Source: Talaromyces rugulosus | Lineage: Eukaryota; Ascomycota; Eurotiomycetes; Eurotiales; Trichocomaceae | Assembly: GCF_013368755.1 (NCBI RefSeq) | Contig: NC_049561.1 | Location: 7,130,001-7,194,000 of the forward strand | Length of the DNA: 64,000 bases | Direction: 5' to 3' | Shown: positions 33,057 through 44,897 of the stretch, piece after piece | Layout: each line of letters begins with the position of its first letter | Numbering within the stretch: the stretch's first letter is position 1 | Made by a program: the position numbers and the translations under genes | The notes under the pieces: model-generated | What the model was told of the DNA's origin: nothing | Databases searched by the model: none | Seen by the model: only the letters and a program-made list of their open reading frames with translations

Positions 33057-34300
33057 CTACAAGTAAATTGCAGCTATGAGTGGTTCCATGGCTGAGCTGT
33101 GGGCAGATGAATTGGTCGGGCTAACAAATGGGCCTGCCCAGTTAATGCTTAGCTCGTTCGTCGAGGTATCGCGGTTGTTATCCCAAGTACTCTGAGCGCA
33201 TGCTTTAATAACAGTTGCGTAGAGATCGTTTGGCGAAGCCTGGTGTAGAAGCAACAGGTTGCGAATAAAAACACCCTTGAATTGGGTAGCATTTGGGAAG
33301 CAGCCACCCTCATCTTCACAGGTGTCGTGAATAACGTTATTTGAGTCAGCCATTAGCTTGATAGCAGCCTGCGCAATTGTATTGGCCGAGTCAATATAGG
33401 ACTGGTTGGGAGAGGCTTTATTCAGTTCAACAAGACCACCAAGGACAACACCTTGATTGTAGGAATAGCTAATGGTAGTGTTAGTGAGATCTCCTGGCAA
33501 TTTTGATTCTAGCCTTTCTCAAAACTTACGCAGTTTGCTGGTTGTTTGTGCAAGGCTCGGTCAATCCATCATTGATAGTATTGTTTTCGTTGATCATACC
33601 ACTAGTAGCAAACCAATTCCATTCTTTCTCGGCCCAGTCGATATAGTATGCCGAGTTATCGGGTACACGATTAGCCAGATGCGCAGCAATGGAAAGAAAC
33701 AACTCGTTGGTAATGGCGTTTATGTACGAATGATCCGAGTTCCAATACACTCCGGCGTTTCCACATCGAGTTCCCCAAGCGTTGTTGGCCTAGGGATGCT
33801 GTTAATCATCTATGATGACGAACCCGAGACAGGCGACTTACAAGGTCATCGAACATGCCTTTTGCTAGCTCGAGATACGTTTCGTTCTTGGTCACATCGT
33901 ATGCTGCAATCCATCCCAGCGCCCACCATCCGTTATCGTCATAAGCCGGACCTCCCCAAACTGATGAATTGCTCGAGTCGTATTGACCAAGGGTCCTCTC
34001 TGAGTCGGGGAGGTTTGCATTCGATGAGGGACCAACCACCCACGTGTTTGCGAAAATGTTTGTCACCGATTGAGTGACACTCGAGTCATTTTTGGTTTGT
34101 GCAGCAGTAGCTAGCTCCGCGACAACGGTAAAAGCATTTGCTCCATTCCACCATCCATCTCCGTCCCAGATACCCGAGCCAGGATTATACCAGCCTTGTA
34201 GGGTGTAGAAGGCGTCCTCAGCATTGGCGAGTTGGGCAGAACTTTGTCCTGCAAGGACTAGCGCAGTGGCCGCAAGAGCCGGTTTGGAAATCATCTCCAA
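33057..34300 (-). CDS. GH76 alpha-1,6-mannanase-like secreted protein
   Basis: Minus-strand exons are 34300-33842, 33789-33530 and 33468-33057, giving 376 residues. The second intron (61 nt) ends at ccattag; this acceptor restores NNQQTAYSYNQGVVLGGL, the conserved GH76 motif. A signal peptide (ALAATALVLAGQSSAQ) opens the protein. The catalytic pair is the DD of AYDDNGWWALGWIAAYD (residues 121-122), equivalent to the twin Asp of GH76. WNGANAF and WDGDGWW precede it. Family members cut or transfer alpha-1,6-mannan and are tied to fungal cell-wall mannan; some carry a GPI anchor, which this one lacks. ATG 34294 (MISKPAL) is an equally good start. Confidence 0.88.
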
Positions 34301-37300
34301 GTCGAAGGAAAGACAAGAGTAGGGGGACTTGTTTGATGATTGTTTGCTGTTAAGGAGAGGAAGGGAAATTTTTGGCTAAAAAAAACTCTCATTTGATCAT
34401 ACGGGGCCATTGTTCTTTTTATGCACCCATTATTTAATATTATTTACTACTCCCCTGCTAGCCAGTCTAGCCCACGAAACGGTCAGCGTCAGGGATAATA
34501 ATACGCAGGAACGGAAGAAGGTTCCTCGAGGCAATCATCTAGCGCCGTTGCTGACAGCGCATTATCGAGCTAGTAACCAAATAGGGCCGCCTGGGTTACA
34601 TTAGACAACCATAATAATAATCACTGCTAAAAGTTCCTAATAATAATGTATGAAACAGCCACTACGGTGGAATGGCAGTCCAGTCTATGCGCATTTATTC
34701 TTTAATAATCGCGTTTGTTGATTTCACTTGGCTGAAAGGAGGAACCGATAGAACAAGAATGCCTAGTGCGGTTGAGCAGGGACGGTATAGGTCACGTCCT
34801 AGCTTTCTTTGGTAATGCTTAAATGTTCGTTTAAAAAAAGGCTCAAGGTTCACCCAATTATTACACGAGATAAGAGCAATTAATGTTACGAAACAGTGGT
34901 ACTATGTCCCTTGAAGATGAAACTGTTGGTTGTTACTGTCAGCATGTGGTCGTTGTGGGTCCAGCTAGCGTCATATTTGAGGCCCCCGAATGTCCACTTT
35001 ATGCGAGCCCCTGGTACTTGGCGGCTTGCGTGCCAATGATGATTTGGATGAATCTCCCAAGCGTTTCGATTAATTGATGAAATTGGAATTAAAGTCAACA
35101 AACCATACCAAATCTTGTCTGGATGAGAGCTGTGAATTAGAATATATTATTACTTGTGGTGGAAAACTGTCGCGATACGAGACTTGCCTGGAAATGTGAT
35201 ATGACATGAGATGTCGCCCCTGACCAGATATGAAACTGTCATACACCAAAAAGTGCATACTCCCTCTTTTTTTTATTTGCACCGACCCACGGAATGCTAT
35301 TCGGTAGTCACTAATGTACGTATGGTGATATATTGATACGATAAAGTAGCTATTTGCCAACAACTGCCCAATCTAACTAATAATCCCAAACTGCCATGGA
35401 CTGACCAGCTTGCTAAAACTATTGATAGCCATTACTATGAACTTTTGAATATAGAATTTTCACAAGCAATATATCAGATGAAAAACCAGTAGACTATTAA
35501 AAAAGCTCTGCAGAAAAAACGTCATTACTAACAAAAAGCATCAGTTCGAGGGTGCGATAATCAGCAGCTGTCCATAATATTGATGAGCTTTGATGTAGTT
35601 GGAGTTTTAGGAGTTATTGACTCAGTGAAAGGACAAACAGCATCAATAATCATAGTAGTCGCGTGGAAGTAGGAGGTAATTTAAGTAGCCATAAACTGTG
35701 GCGCGAAGGATATAAACCCAGACGTTGGAATGGTTGTTTCCCATGGATGCATCGAACAGATGAAACCATGAAAAATAGTACGCATGACCATGGCAAATTC
35801 TATGTATAATTCTGGCGATTGGAGTTAAAGTTTGCAAGATATATTCTGTCATTATTTCGCTAATGGCGAGTTCCACATTTGAAACACGTATATCAGTTGA
35901 TAGGTTTCACGATCTACGCTTTGAAAAGGAAAGAAAAAAGGTAATGGGGGGAGCCCCAGTTCTGGAAATTGAATCAGATAGTTATCTACTATGCTCAAGA
36001 ACAAAGTGAAACGCCTGTTACTATTTGCTACAGGGCTAGCTATGACTTTGTGATCTCTCGTACATGCTAATCATGCCAATGCGTAAGGAGGCAATGGCCA
36101 TAATAGTTATTTTACACATTCAATGTTGTTACAACGGAAACAAGGGCACATATCTGTACTGCTGCGCACTGTGTGTAGTATACCAATCCATCCCGGGCCA
36201 CGCACTGTGATATTATCGGCCAACACACACTACAATCTCTCTTTTTTTTTGGTTTCGGCCTGCAGCTCTCTCCAATCGCATACATACAGGAATTAAGCCA
36301 ATATAAAATATAAGCGATGATCCTCGCATTTTAGGTTTGTAGGATACCATTAAAGATAGCCCCATAGCCTGTGGCTAGCGGCCGGAACTACGCATCTTGT
36401 ATGATTATTACGATTATTATTTCTTTCACGCCTCTATGCTTGTGTGCATCATATTAAGACTACTCTATGAGGCTAGCTAGGTTCGCGAGGGACCTAGCAT
36501 TGTTCTCTCTTTCTCGGATTTTAAATGATGTTCATTGCGGCCGGGTCTGGTTTATCAACATTAAATATATATCACAGACGGCACAGTGCATTCCTGGCAT
36601 ATCCACATATGTAGATGCCGTCGATTGCTGTCGACAGTAAGTCGGTGGTGGAATCAGGTCACCAAACCACGCTTCTCCAGAAGAAACACCACTTGCACAC
36701 AAAAGAAATTTCTCCCCCTAAATAGCTTCAAGTCTTCTAAGTAATTCAACAATATTCTTTATTCATATTTTGAAGCTTTATGCACCTCTGGCTTGTCGTA
36801 TCCGACAATTGCTTGTCATCTGTAGCAACGAATCTACTCTCAGGGGCTTTAACTGCCATGCGTGTCGGGTATATGTAAACGACGACAGAGTAATGAATAT
36901 AGGAACCACGGGCTTAAATATATAGAAAAATACGTGACTCGGATGATTATCCGCCTTGCCCTCGCTGGTATTTTATGTCGTTTACTGCTAGAATGGGAGT
37001 TGTTCTGATGAAAGTAAAAAAGAAAAAGACTAAGTCGTATTTTAGTCCTTAACACGAATGTAAATTAATACCAAGATAGGAAAGTTATATTAAAAAAATT
37101 AGTTTTATTATAATCTTATATAAAAATGAGTAATAAGCTAACTAAACTCAATGTTGCTTGCTATTGAGACAATGCGCACCGAAAGTAGGAGCTGCACGAT
37201 TAGCCTTCAAATGTTAGAATTTTCGGCCCCTGAGTTAGGCGGGCCTTCAAAGCCTACTAACTAAAACGGAAAGGGTAAGTGAGATGCAATCACTGTTCAT

Positions 37301-37926
37301 CGTGCTACCCTATAAGTGCCAATAATATACTAAGAATGTATAATTGGCCAAAAAAAATATACGTAAATACGTCAACTAGTAGTAGTTATAATCTACATAT
37401 ACGTAGATCCATGTATTTAATTAAATACCAGTTAATACACAGACATAACATTCAATGTTAAGTGCCTCCTCAGTTCTTTGCGATAACCTTACTATGGAGT
37501 AACTAGTGGAGATATAAAAGCCAGTACGTACTTCCTGATTGATTGGTGTATTAAGCCCTGTTGAGTAACCGGATCGAACTTTACTATCAAATACGGAGTA
37601 TGGAGTACCAGGGCTGAAATCGTGCGATCGGCGCGCCAGATGATAGTAGGAACCAGACTATTCAACAATAGTGGATGGACAGGGGTGCTAATTGGGCCAT
37701 CATCGTACTAGCGATGTTCACGCTAAGAGCATATGGCCTGGCGCCCTGAGCCCATTAACCTATTAGTGTTTACGTACTCTGTATTTTTGTTTAGGATGAT
37801 GACCACGAAGTAGCGGAAGGCCCGAGCCGTTTTAGCTCTGAAATGGACGATAAGGACCTTTAAAACGGAGCCCGCTGCAAATTCCGATGATGTGTCTCCC
37901 TCGCGTATTACATACAACCTGCCACG
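34301..37926. other. Gene-poor AT-rich intergenic, 3.6 kb
   Basis: No credible gene on either strand; short frames (for example at 34883 and 35643) show no family features. A sequence at 37854-37878 resembles the short repeats at 24823 and 32172. Confidence 0.5.
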
Positions 37927-39061
37927 ATGGACTTCGGGAGAAGAGAAGAAGGAGGAGATGGGTGTGAGCTTGTGGGAGAGGAAATGGCCACGTTAGTGGG
38001 GAACGGGGTTTGTAGCTTTGAAGAGCCTTACTTTGATGATGTCCATGCTAATTATAAGCAATTAGATTCTTGTAGGCTTTGTCGGACAAGCCGCTTTATC
38101 CTTAGGCCTCTCTGCGTGGGTATTCTTTCTAACCACGCACGGCAACATGGATATCGTACATCCAGAAGGTTCCATACATCGTGAAATCGAGCGGAAGCGC
38201 TTGCACTTCGTTTCTAGTATTTTAATGATTGGCTCCGATATCCAATCGACGCTGGGAATAGCCTATATGATTACCGTCTTCGCACAGGCGGAGATCATAG
38301 ACACATACCACTTACACCTCGTGTTTGACATTGTTAGCTTCGTCGGGGTGTCAAACACAGCCGCCCTCGTCTGTTGGAGATTCTGCCGTGCGAAGCTGGA
38401 CGAACCTCACAACTCTAAGCATCGTACTAAGCGCATCTCCGAACGTATAATCCATCCCCACGGTCGCTACCGAGCCACTTTTATGTATACCGTCTTATAC
38501 CTGGTCCTTACCATTCTCCTCTGCGTCCGCCTTGACGATTGGTCACCTAATAAGGCGCCTGGTCGTTGCTACCATTCGCACTTGGTGACCAATGCAGCAG
38601 CCTCGCATCCTTACTCTGATAAGATCTATGTGGCTATCACCAGCTCTTGGCTTATAGCCGTTCTTCTTGCTAGCGTGTTCGGTGGAGTTCGCAGGAGACA
38701 TACGATTCTGATCCTCTCCTCGCTTCACTTTCCCCTGCACCTCTACATGGCGCTTGCGCTTCGGCAAGCAAACCAAGGCAAGTTTGAGGGCGAGCCGAAG
38801 CACGAGAATGAATGGGACTTTGGCCAGACAACCGCGGTGGTTCTTCTAGGCATTTCCGTCACGGAACTTCTCACCAAGGGAAAAGAGTACTATGACTTCG
38901 AGAAGTCGGTTGTTAAGCACGGTTTGCCTCGTCATGGAAGTAACCGGTCGCTTCAGGAGGCTGGGGAAGGAAATAGGGATAACTGTCTCCTTGAGAGACT
39001 CCCTACAGACCAAAATACCCCCAGAGAGAGGCTCCTTGTTGGGGAACATGCTGAAAGTTGA
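37927..39061 (+). CDS. Seven-helix fungal integral membrane protein of unknown function
   Basis: The well-supported part is 38076-39061, which reads FVGQAALSLGLSAWVFFL, TTHGNMDIVHPEGS and on through seven hydrophobic segments: that first helix, IQSTLGIAYMITVFAQ, LVFDIVSFVGVSNTAALVCW, FMYTVLYLVLTILLC, ITSSWLIAVLLASVFG, ILILSSLHFPLHLYMALAL and TTAVVLLGISVTELL. A polar C-terminal tail follows. The first exon is uncertain: ATG 37927 with a donor GTGAGC at 37964 and acceptor cttgtag at 38075 gives a consistent frame and 340 residues. Related fungal proteins usually have a longer N-terminus with an NPD.xGIG motif, not seen here. The topology resembles orphan receptor-like or Pth11-unrelated membrane proteins. 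No enzyme motif is seen. Confidence 0.75.
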
Positions 39062-40097
39062 AAACGTATCCATCGATTAACAGTCAACCGATGTTAATAC
39101 GAGCAGAAAGAAGCAATGGTAATGACACGAATGATCAAATTAGAAAGTTATTTCGGAATCCATACATATATATATCATTATCCAAACATATAGACCTCAA
39201 GCTGAGAACCTCAGGTGCTCCTGAGAACACGTAGGAACAGAAAATATAACAAAAGGTGTTTATGTTGTCGTTTAGCGAGACTGAACCACTATTATAATTA
39301 TGAATATATCGTGAGATCAGCTATTGTGATTATGTCGACTTGTTGCTGGCTGTTACTCCATATAAGCCTTGAAATCGATGCCCCAAAGTAATACTATAGA
39401 AAAGACATCATTTTCCCAGTTACATAATGACTTTGAAAGTCATATCTCTAACCATCGACTCCTGGTGCCATTGAAAAATCCTCAACCTCTCTTCCTGGAA
39501 TATGTCATATCCTTCCTATAGTGATAAGATGACATGTCAAAAGGCCATGGCAAAACAAATATTTGCAGAAATTTAGCGCTTTAAGTATAACTATTTATTA
39601 GATTTTCGGGACACCCATCTGTGGCTGGGTATGGAAATGATTGGGTTGAAGAAAGCGAATCTGAAGAGAGAAAAGGAGTATTATATCCCAAGGAAAAAAC
39701 AAAAAGAAAGAAGAACCCATTCGTAATTGTGTAGGATGGCTACCTGAGGTTAACAATGACAATATTATACAGAGAATAATGTAGTAACGCAAATGGTAGG
39801 TAGTTTCTGGATAAGGTAGCTTGTATCCCTGCATTTATTGGTACATTCCTGAGATCTCGATATTATCAACATATTTGTTCGAAAACTGGAGTTATTCATC
39901 ATAGCTTAATAAATGGACTTTTTATAAATATCCTTTGAAGATATTATCGTTTTTTTTCTCGGCAAGTTCCGACACTATAAGACTTCGATAATGCTTTCGA
40001 AGAGTCATTCGGTTTTTTCTACTTGGTAAATGTATTCTTTAACTAATCCATTGGAGTTTCTTGATCCGATATTATATAAATGATCTATTACGCGCCA
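39062..40097. other. AT-rich convergent intergenic
   Basis: About 1 kb between two convergent genes, with no supported coding frame. Confidence 0.5.
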
Positions 40098-41059
40098 CTA
40101 TGCCTGTGTATCCGACGCTTTCTCGATCTCTTCCATCTTTCTAGCGGCTAGCTTTGCAGTCTTTCTCGTGTCTTCGTTAAGATCGTGGGAATTTTCAAAT
40201 TCGACAAATCGATCTTTCCACAGGTGCCATCTCTGCGGGCTAAACGCCAACTTCCCTGGTCCCTTGACAAGCGGTCCATGATAATCACCACCCACAGTAG
40301 CACCACTGTGATAAAAAACATGACCGGCATGCATAATCCACTCAGCCGCTACAGTGACATGAAAGTCAACGTCTGGATCAGCTGTAGGGCTGGTGAGGAC
40401 CTGGCGATTACGACCTTTGCCGTTGTCGTATCGGCCTTCCAGCGCATCCGACAGGGCCCAAATACAGTACCGATCGTTAGGAACAGTTCCGTTGCCCATT
40501 AACCGAGCCGCATAGCTCTGTAAACTCAAATTTCGTTGTCGCTTGACCTCAGGGCTGAGTTCTTTGGTGCGATCACTCTGGAGAGTTGTCAGTAGGCATC
40601 ATTTTTAAGAAAAAAAAATTGAGTGCCGTATATCGAGGGCAAATTTAATAGAATGGGGGTGATACACACCTCATAAGCGTCACTGAATGTCTCACCAAAC
40701 AAGGGTAAACTCTTCCATAGCTCAAAGTCACCCCATTGATCAACATGGATAGGTCTAGATGGTAGATCCCGAAGAGTTTTCACAAGTGCAGCAAGCTTCT
40801 CTTGCGCCGGATGTGTGTTAGGGATTTGTTTTGCGATAGTGTGAAAGGGCTGGAAGAAGGCATAGATAAAGGTATTGGGATCTTCCTGATCAGATCCTGG
40901 TGGCCGACGATCGGGATGAAGACGATCGAGATTTTTGGCAGCGTCTTCGAGAGTTGTAGTGCTACCAGGCTGCAATATTTCCTGAAGAATATCGAAGATT
41001 GCCCTTTGAGAAGGTGTAGACTCGCCTTCCAAACTAAGTGTCAACGCGGTGTTAGCCAT
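40098..41059 (-). CDS. DUF3632 family protein
   Basis: Two exons on the minus strand, 41059-40670 and 40577-40098, separated by a GTGTGT...CCAG intron, giving 289 residues. The layout matches fungal DUF3632 proteins: an N-terminal helical part (QRAIFDILQEILQPG), WGDFELWKSLPLFGETFSDAYE before the intron, and SLQSYAARLMGNG...YCIWALSDALEG, VTVAAEWIMHAGHVFYHSG after it. There is no signal peptide or membrane helix, so it is probably cytosolic or nuclear. The family is common in eurotialean genomes and its function is unknown. The tail is Lys/Glu-rich. Confidence 0.85.
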
Positions 41060-42044
41060 TCTCGTTCGTGTAAGTCTGGGCTATCAATAGTGGTCGGAAA
41101 CAGCTAATGTTCTATTTCCTCTGTTTTTATTTATTGATTGAAGTATTCTACTAGGTAACGATGTGGCGTGTTTGAACAACGGCAAGAAAGTTTTGGCCCG
41201 GCCTGTTTAAAAATAACACGCGCTAATAGCGGTAGCCCGAGTAGCCCATTCGTCCACAGACCTTCTTAGCCCCCATCTAAGCACTGTAATCAGCCCTGGG
41301 CATTAGGGTAGGTCGGCAAGCAAAATTTGACGTGCTGACAGCGCCTCCAAACGACACCAACATCTGGATCTATCGTCTAAATGTACAGGAGCACGGAGGA
41401 GATGCAGAGACTAACGGGTTGCTGGAGCGCGTGTAACCAAGAAACGAAAAACATGGTTCGAACCTTTTCTGGCGTAAATAGTATTATTGCCGAAGGGGCG
41501 GAAATAAATTTGATTTGATTTTATGGGGTTCTGTCAGCATCTGGTGGACCATCGTAGTACTAATTTGTTCAGTCCCTCAAAGTTTACGTCCTATACTTCC
41601 CCAATGAGTCTTAGTCGTAGCATGGGTTGGTTTTACGTCAAAAAAGTATAACCCCTGGCAAATCGGCTTCTAGGGAGACATGAGGGATGAGGTTCCATTT
41701 GAGGGATCCCACCATTTTGGTTCACCAGTGCGACTATATCCTGCTAATCTACTTCCTTGGGACGATATTGATGACATTTACCAACACCGAAACGGTAGAT
41801 CCTGACAGCCAAGAATGATTCTGACCAACAATCCAACATGGATGAATCATGGAACTGACCATTTTTGCATGTTAGGATGATGGGTATATAAGTAGTGGAC
41901 AATCACCACCGAAAGGTATCACAGACTCAACCAAGTGACCAGCACCAGAGCACCTAAACCGGCCATTCCTTTTTGTCACCGAAACCAAAACAACACCAAA
42001 ATTTTTGTTTCAACGAGTGTAATACTTTCTCTCGCTAGCCCAAC
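41060..42044. promoter_or_regulatory. Divergent intergenic region
   Basis: Nearly 1 kb between divergent genes. A TATATAAG element at 41885-41892 lies about 155 bp before the small secreted protein gene. The palindrome ggttcgaacc near 41456 does not form a tRNA. Confidence 0.5.
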
Positions 42045-42651
42045 ATGGTCAACGTCAAATCCCTCCTTTTCCTCGCCTTCGCTGCGAGCGCTATCGCGGC
42101 CCCAATTGACTCTGCTGAGTCGATCGAAGCGGGTGTTGCTCAGGTGGATACCACTCCTGTTGAAGTTTCAAACTCTCTCTTTGATACTGTGAGTACATCT
42201 AATTACGCGCAACATCGTTTGAATCAGAAAGTTTTTAAAATCTAATCTTCGACAAACCCAGACATACCACTGCCGCAAGTCCACGGATAAGGCTAAAACG
42301 AACAACAAAGGCGCTACAATAGCAGATATTTCAAAGAGCAAGGCCCTTGCCAGTGCTAAATGGGCAGGTGCCACCAACGGAGGAACTCTCAGCGGATACC
42401 CGAAGGTCTTCGATAACAAGGGCGGTCTCAAGTTCGCGAAGCCGTGCAACAAGAAGGGCCACACCATTTACGAATTCCCTATCGAAATCGGCCAAAAGAA
42501 CAATTACCCCAAGGATTCAAAGAAGGGAAACACCAACCCTGGCCCCATCCGCGTCTACTACGACCAGCACTTCAACTTCTGCGGTATTGCCACCAAGCCA
42601 AATGTTGATAACTCTGGTGCTCCTCACCTGTGCGACGCTTCGCTCCTGTAA
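42045..42651 (+). CDS. Small secreted RNase N1/T1-ribotoxin-like protein, catalytic histidines missing
   Basis: Exons 42045-42188 and 42262-42651 encode 177 residues. A signal peptide (SLLFLAFAASAIAAP) and an acidic propeptide-like stretch precede the mature domain. The second exon shows the microbial RNase fold signature order: a YPxxFDN segment, an IYEFPI strand with the conserved Glu, NPGPIRVYY with the conserved Arg, and FCGIA near the end, with cysteines at positions expected for disulfides. In active RNase T1 and ribotoxins the first segment reads YPH and the last strand carries a His; here the first position is Lys and no His is found in the second. The Glu and Arg remain. It is most likely a non-catalytic or altered member, similar in logic to RNase-like effectors of mildews. 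A TATA box lies upstream. Confidence 0.78.
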
Positions 42652-42984
42652 GCTATGTACTATTATACCGATGGACTTCATGTGTATATAATTCAATCAA
42701 TACATGTAAATTAACAATGGTTTTGAGAATCAAGTGTGACTACAACTGTTCGTATAAAAAGCCTTTGGGAACACATGTAGTAGATACGAGTTGGAGATCC
42801 GTTTTATCTTGAATGTAAACAGATAAACTACTCAATGTCGGGGTCAATCTAAAGTTTTTCCTCGGGGTTAGGTGTAGTGAAATCTCGCATTATAGCCGAC
42901 CTAGGAAGGTGTAGAAACTAACAAACAATTCGGAGCTTTTAGAATTCCGACTTTTTCCAATGTAGTGAAACATCATGCTCGTAA
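42652..42984. other. Convergent intergenic spacer
   Basis: About 330 bp between the 3' ends of two convergent genes; no gene seen. Confidence 0.5.
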
Positions 42985-44475
42985 TCATGAATTGACAATA
43001 CTATTCGGTGCAGGTCTTTCAAGCGTAATGAGATAGTCTTGCATGGCTGAGGTTGCCTCGCCGAACAGCAAATACGAGGTATGACCATTACCACTGCGCA
43101 CTAGCAGTGTCGCACTCGGGATCTGGCCAAGCGCACCATTGGCCCAGACAATAGAGGTTGAAGGATCATAGAGCGCGTTCACCATCAAGATGGGCGGCGC
43201 ATTTTTGATATTCTCATCATAATAGCGAGGTGGGTACTGAACCGGCGCTGGCCAACCGATACAGTTGGTCTGGATGCCCCAAGTCTGGGTGGCTCCTTGC
43301 GTATGCGGGGATACTGTTTTCCCCAATTGCTCTTTGTACAAAAGTTCGGATAGTGATTTAGTGCCGTGTGTCCAATCGAGACATGACACTGCACGACCGG
43401 GAAAATTCCTGTCTGTCTCGTCAGTTGCAAGAGCCGTAGACAGCATGCTGGCATTGCCGTTCAGAGAATCGTTCAGCGCTGTGCCAAGCGCAGTCCAACC
43501 AGGAAGACCGAAGGCCGCGTTGGCTTCTTCGAAGAGAAGATAGGTTTGTGCGTTTATGCGGATATCATCGCCAGTGACATTGGAACGACAGGCGCCCGAA
43601 ACCTTGCATGCCGGTGCAGAGATAGGAGTTTTAGTAGCTGTTGCCACCAGGTCGTCGAAAATTTGAAGCACATCCCGTTCATATAGAGCGCAGGTACTGT
43701 TTCGAGTGCACCATTCGGCAAAACGATTAAGCACCGTCTCGTAAGTACTCGACTCAGCCACCAACGTGGACGTTTCCGACTGGGAATGGTCCATATTTCC
43801 ATCCAAGACCATCGCACGTATATTCTGCGGATATAGTTCCGCATACGTTGCTCCAAGCTGTGTGCCATACGATAATCCCAGAAAATTCAGCTTTTCACCA
43901 CCAAGAGCAACCCGCACTGCCTCGAAATCTTTCGCGACGCTTAACGTATCAACATGTTCAAACAGCAACCCAGTCAAATTGCGACAGCTTTTTCCGAGCT
44001 CTTCGTTATATGCTACTAGCTCCTGCCACTCAGATTCTGTCTTGGGAAACGCTGGCACGCGCTTGTTCCAGAGATCTGGATCGCATAGAATAGGCGTGCT
44101 AATCCCAATACCTCGTGGATCTGGCCCGATCAGGTCAAAGTACTCATTCAGCTTTTCTCCCAGAATCGGATCACCCTGGGCTGTGGCGGTAATGAATGCA
44201 GAAGCAATACCACCAGGTCCACCGGGGTTGAAGAATAGCGGTCCAATCCGGGCAGTCGCATTCAAGGCTTTCAGCCGTTGAAAGCCTATAGTAGTCTGTG
44301 AGCCATTGGGTTCGTTCCAGTTGATTGGGACGTCCAAAGAGCCACATTCTAGTCGTGGTGCAGCGGTAGAGCTGCAATTGCTCCATTTGATAGTACTAGT
44401 ATGGTCGGCATTGGTTGTGAGCAGCAAAGATGAAACTGCACCTAGTAGTGCAGCCGGCTTCCAATTATTCCACAT
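42985..44475 (-). CDS. Secreted alpha/beta hydrolase, tripeptidyl-aminopeptidase (TAP) family
   Basis: An intronless secreted protein. ATG 44475 (MWNNWKPAALLG) begins directly at the signal peptide and is preferred; upstream in-frame ATGs at 44490 and 44502 would give 500 or 505 residues. Counting from 44502, the nucleophile lies in GLSYGTQLG (S211), the acid in LYDPSTS (D446) and the base in GNGHTSY (H474), the S33-type triad. The oxyanion loop NPGGPGG is at 92-98, and the C-terminal TAP-like lid domain is present. The family removes N-terminal tripeptides or, in fungi, hydrolyses varied peptides outside the cell. Many N-glycosylation sites (NxS/T) agree with secretion. Confidence 0.92.
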   Translation of the reverse strand: MWNNWKPAALLGAVSSLLLTTNADHTSTIKWSNCSSTAAPRLECGSLDVPINWNEPNGSQTTIGFQRLKALNATARIGPLFFNPGGPGGIASAFITATAQGDPILGEKLNEYFDLIGPDPRGIGISTPILCDPDLWNKRVPAFPKTESEWQELVAYNEELGKSCRNLTGLLFEHVDTLSVAKDFEAVRVALGGEKLNFLGLSYGTQLGATYAELYPQNIRAMVLDGNMDHSQSETSTLVAESSTYETVLNRFAEWCTRNSTCALYERDVLQIFDDLVATATKTPISAPACKVSGACRSNVTGDDIRINAQTYLLFEEANAAFGLPGWTALGTALNDSLNGNASMLSTALATDETDRNFPGRAVSCLDWTHGTKSLSELLYKEQLGKTVSPHTQGATQTWGIQTNCIGWPAPVQYPPRYYDENIKNAPPILMVNALYDPSTSIVWANGALGQIPSATLLVRSGNGHTSYLLFGEATSAMQDYLITLERPAPNSIVNS

Positions 44476-44502
44476 GTCGAGGATTTCCATGTATATGTAC
44501 AC

Positions 44503-44897
44503 AGCCTGTATTCTGCAAGGATGTTAATTTTCATAATTTATGGAGATTAATGCGGGTACCATCCACCCCTTTTATTATAGATACCACCCTCTAACCCAAA
44601 TCATAATAGACCCAAAATCACGTTTCCTGATAAATTCTTAGCGGCTTTGATTGGTTATTTCTAGTTTAAGAAGTATATCTTATTATTATTATTAATTTCT
44701 AATATTATTTAAAGGTAAGATTTTATGTAGATAAATACAATTAAAAAAATAGAACATTAATGTCAGGCATATTTGGCAGCTGGCATGCTAAAAAGTCGAC
44801 CAAGTAATCTGGCCGCATGCTAGATTAATAAGGAATCGACCTTGTACAACAGGGCTCCTTAGGCCGCCTGTGGTTGCTATTTTCTAAGTACCTTTTT
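44503..44897. other. Intergenic, AT-rich
   Basis: Holds the upstream region of the hydrolase and the 3' flank of the cysteinyl-tRNA synthetase. A ttattattatta run lies near 44680. Confidence 0.5.

Noticed and set aside
41401..41475. Palindrome ggttcgaacc resembling a T-loop
   Set aside because: The flanks do not pair as a T-stem, and no tRNA fold is possible on either strand.
42347..42691. Alternative plus-strand frame of 114 codons
   Set aside because: It is a shadow of the second exon of the small secreted RNase-like gene, whose frame keeps the signal peptide and family motifs.
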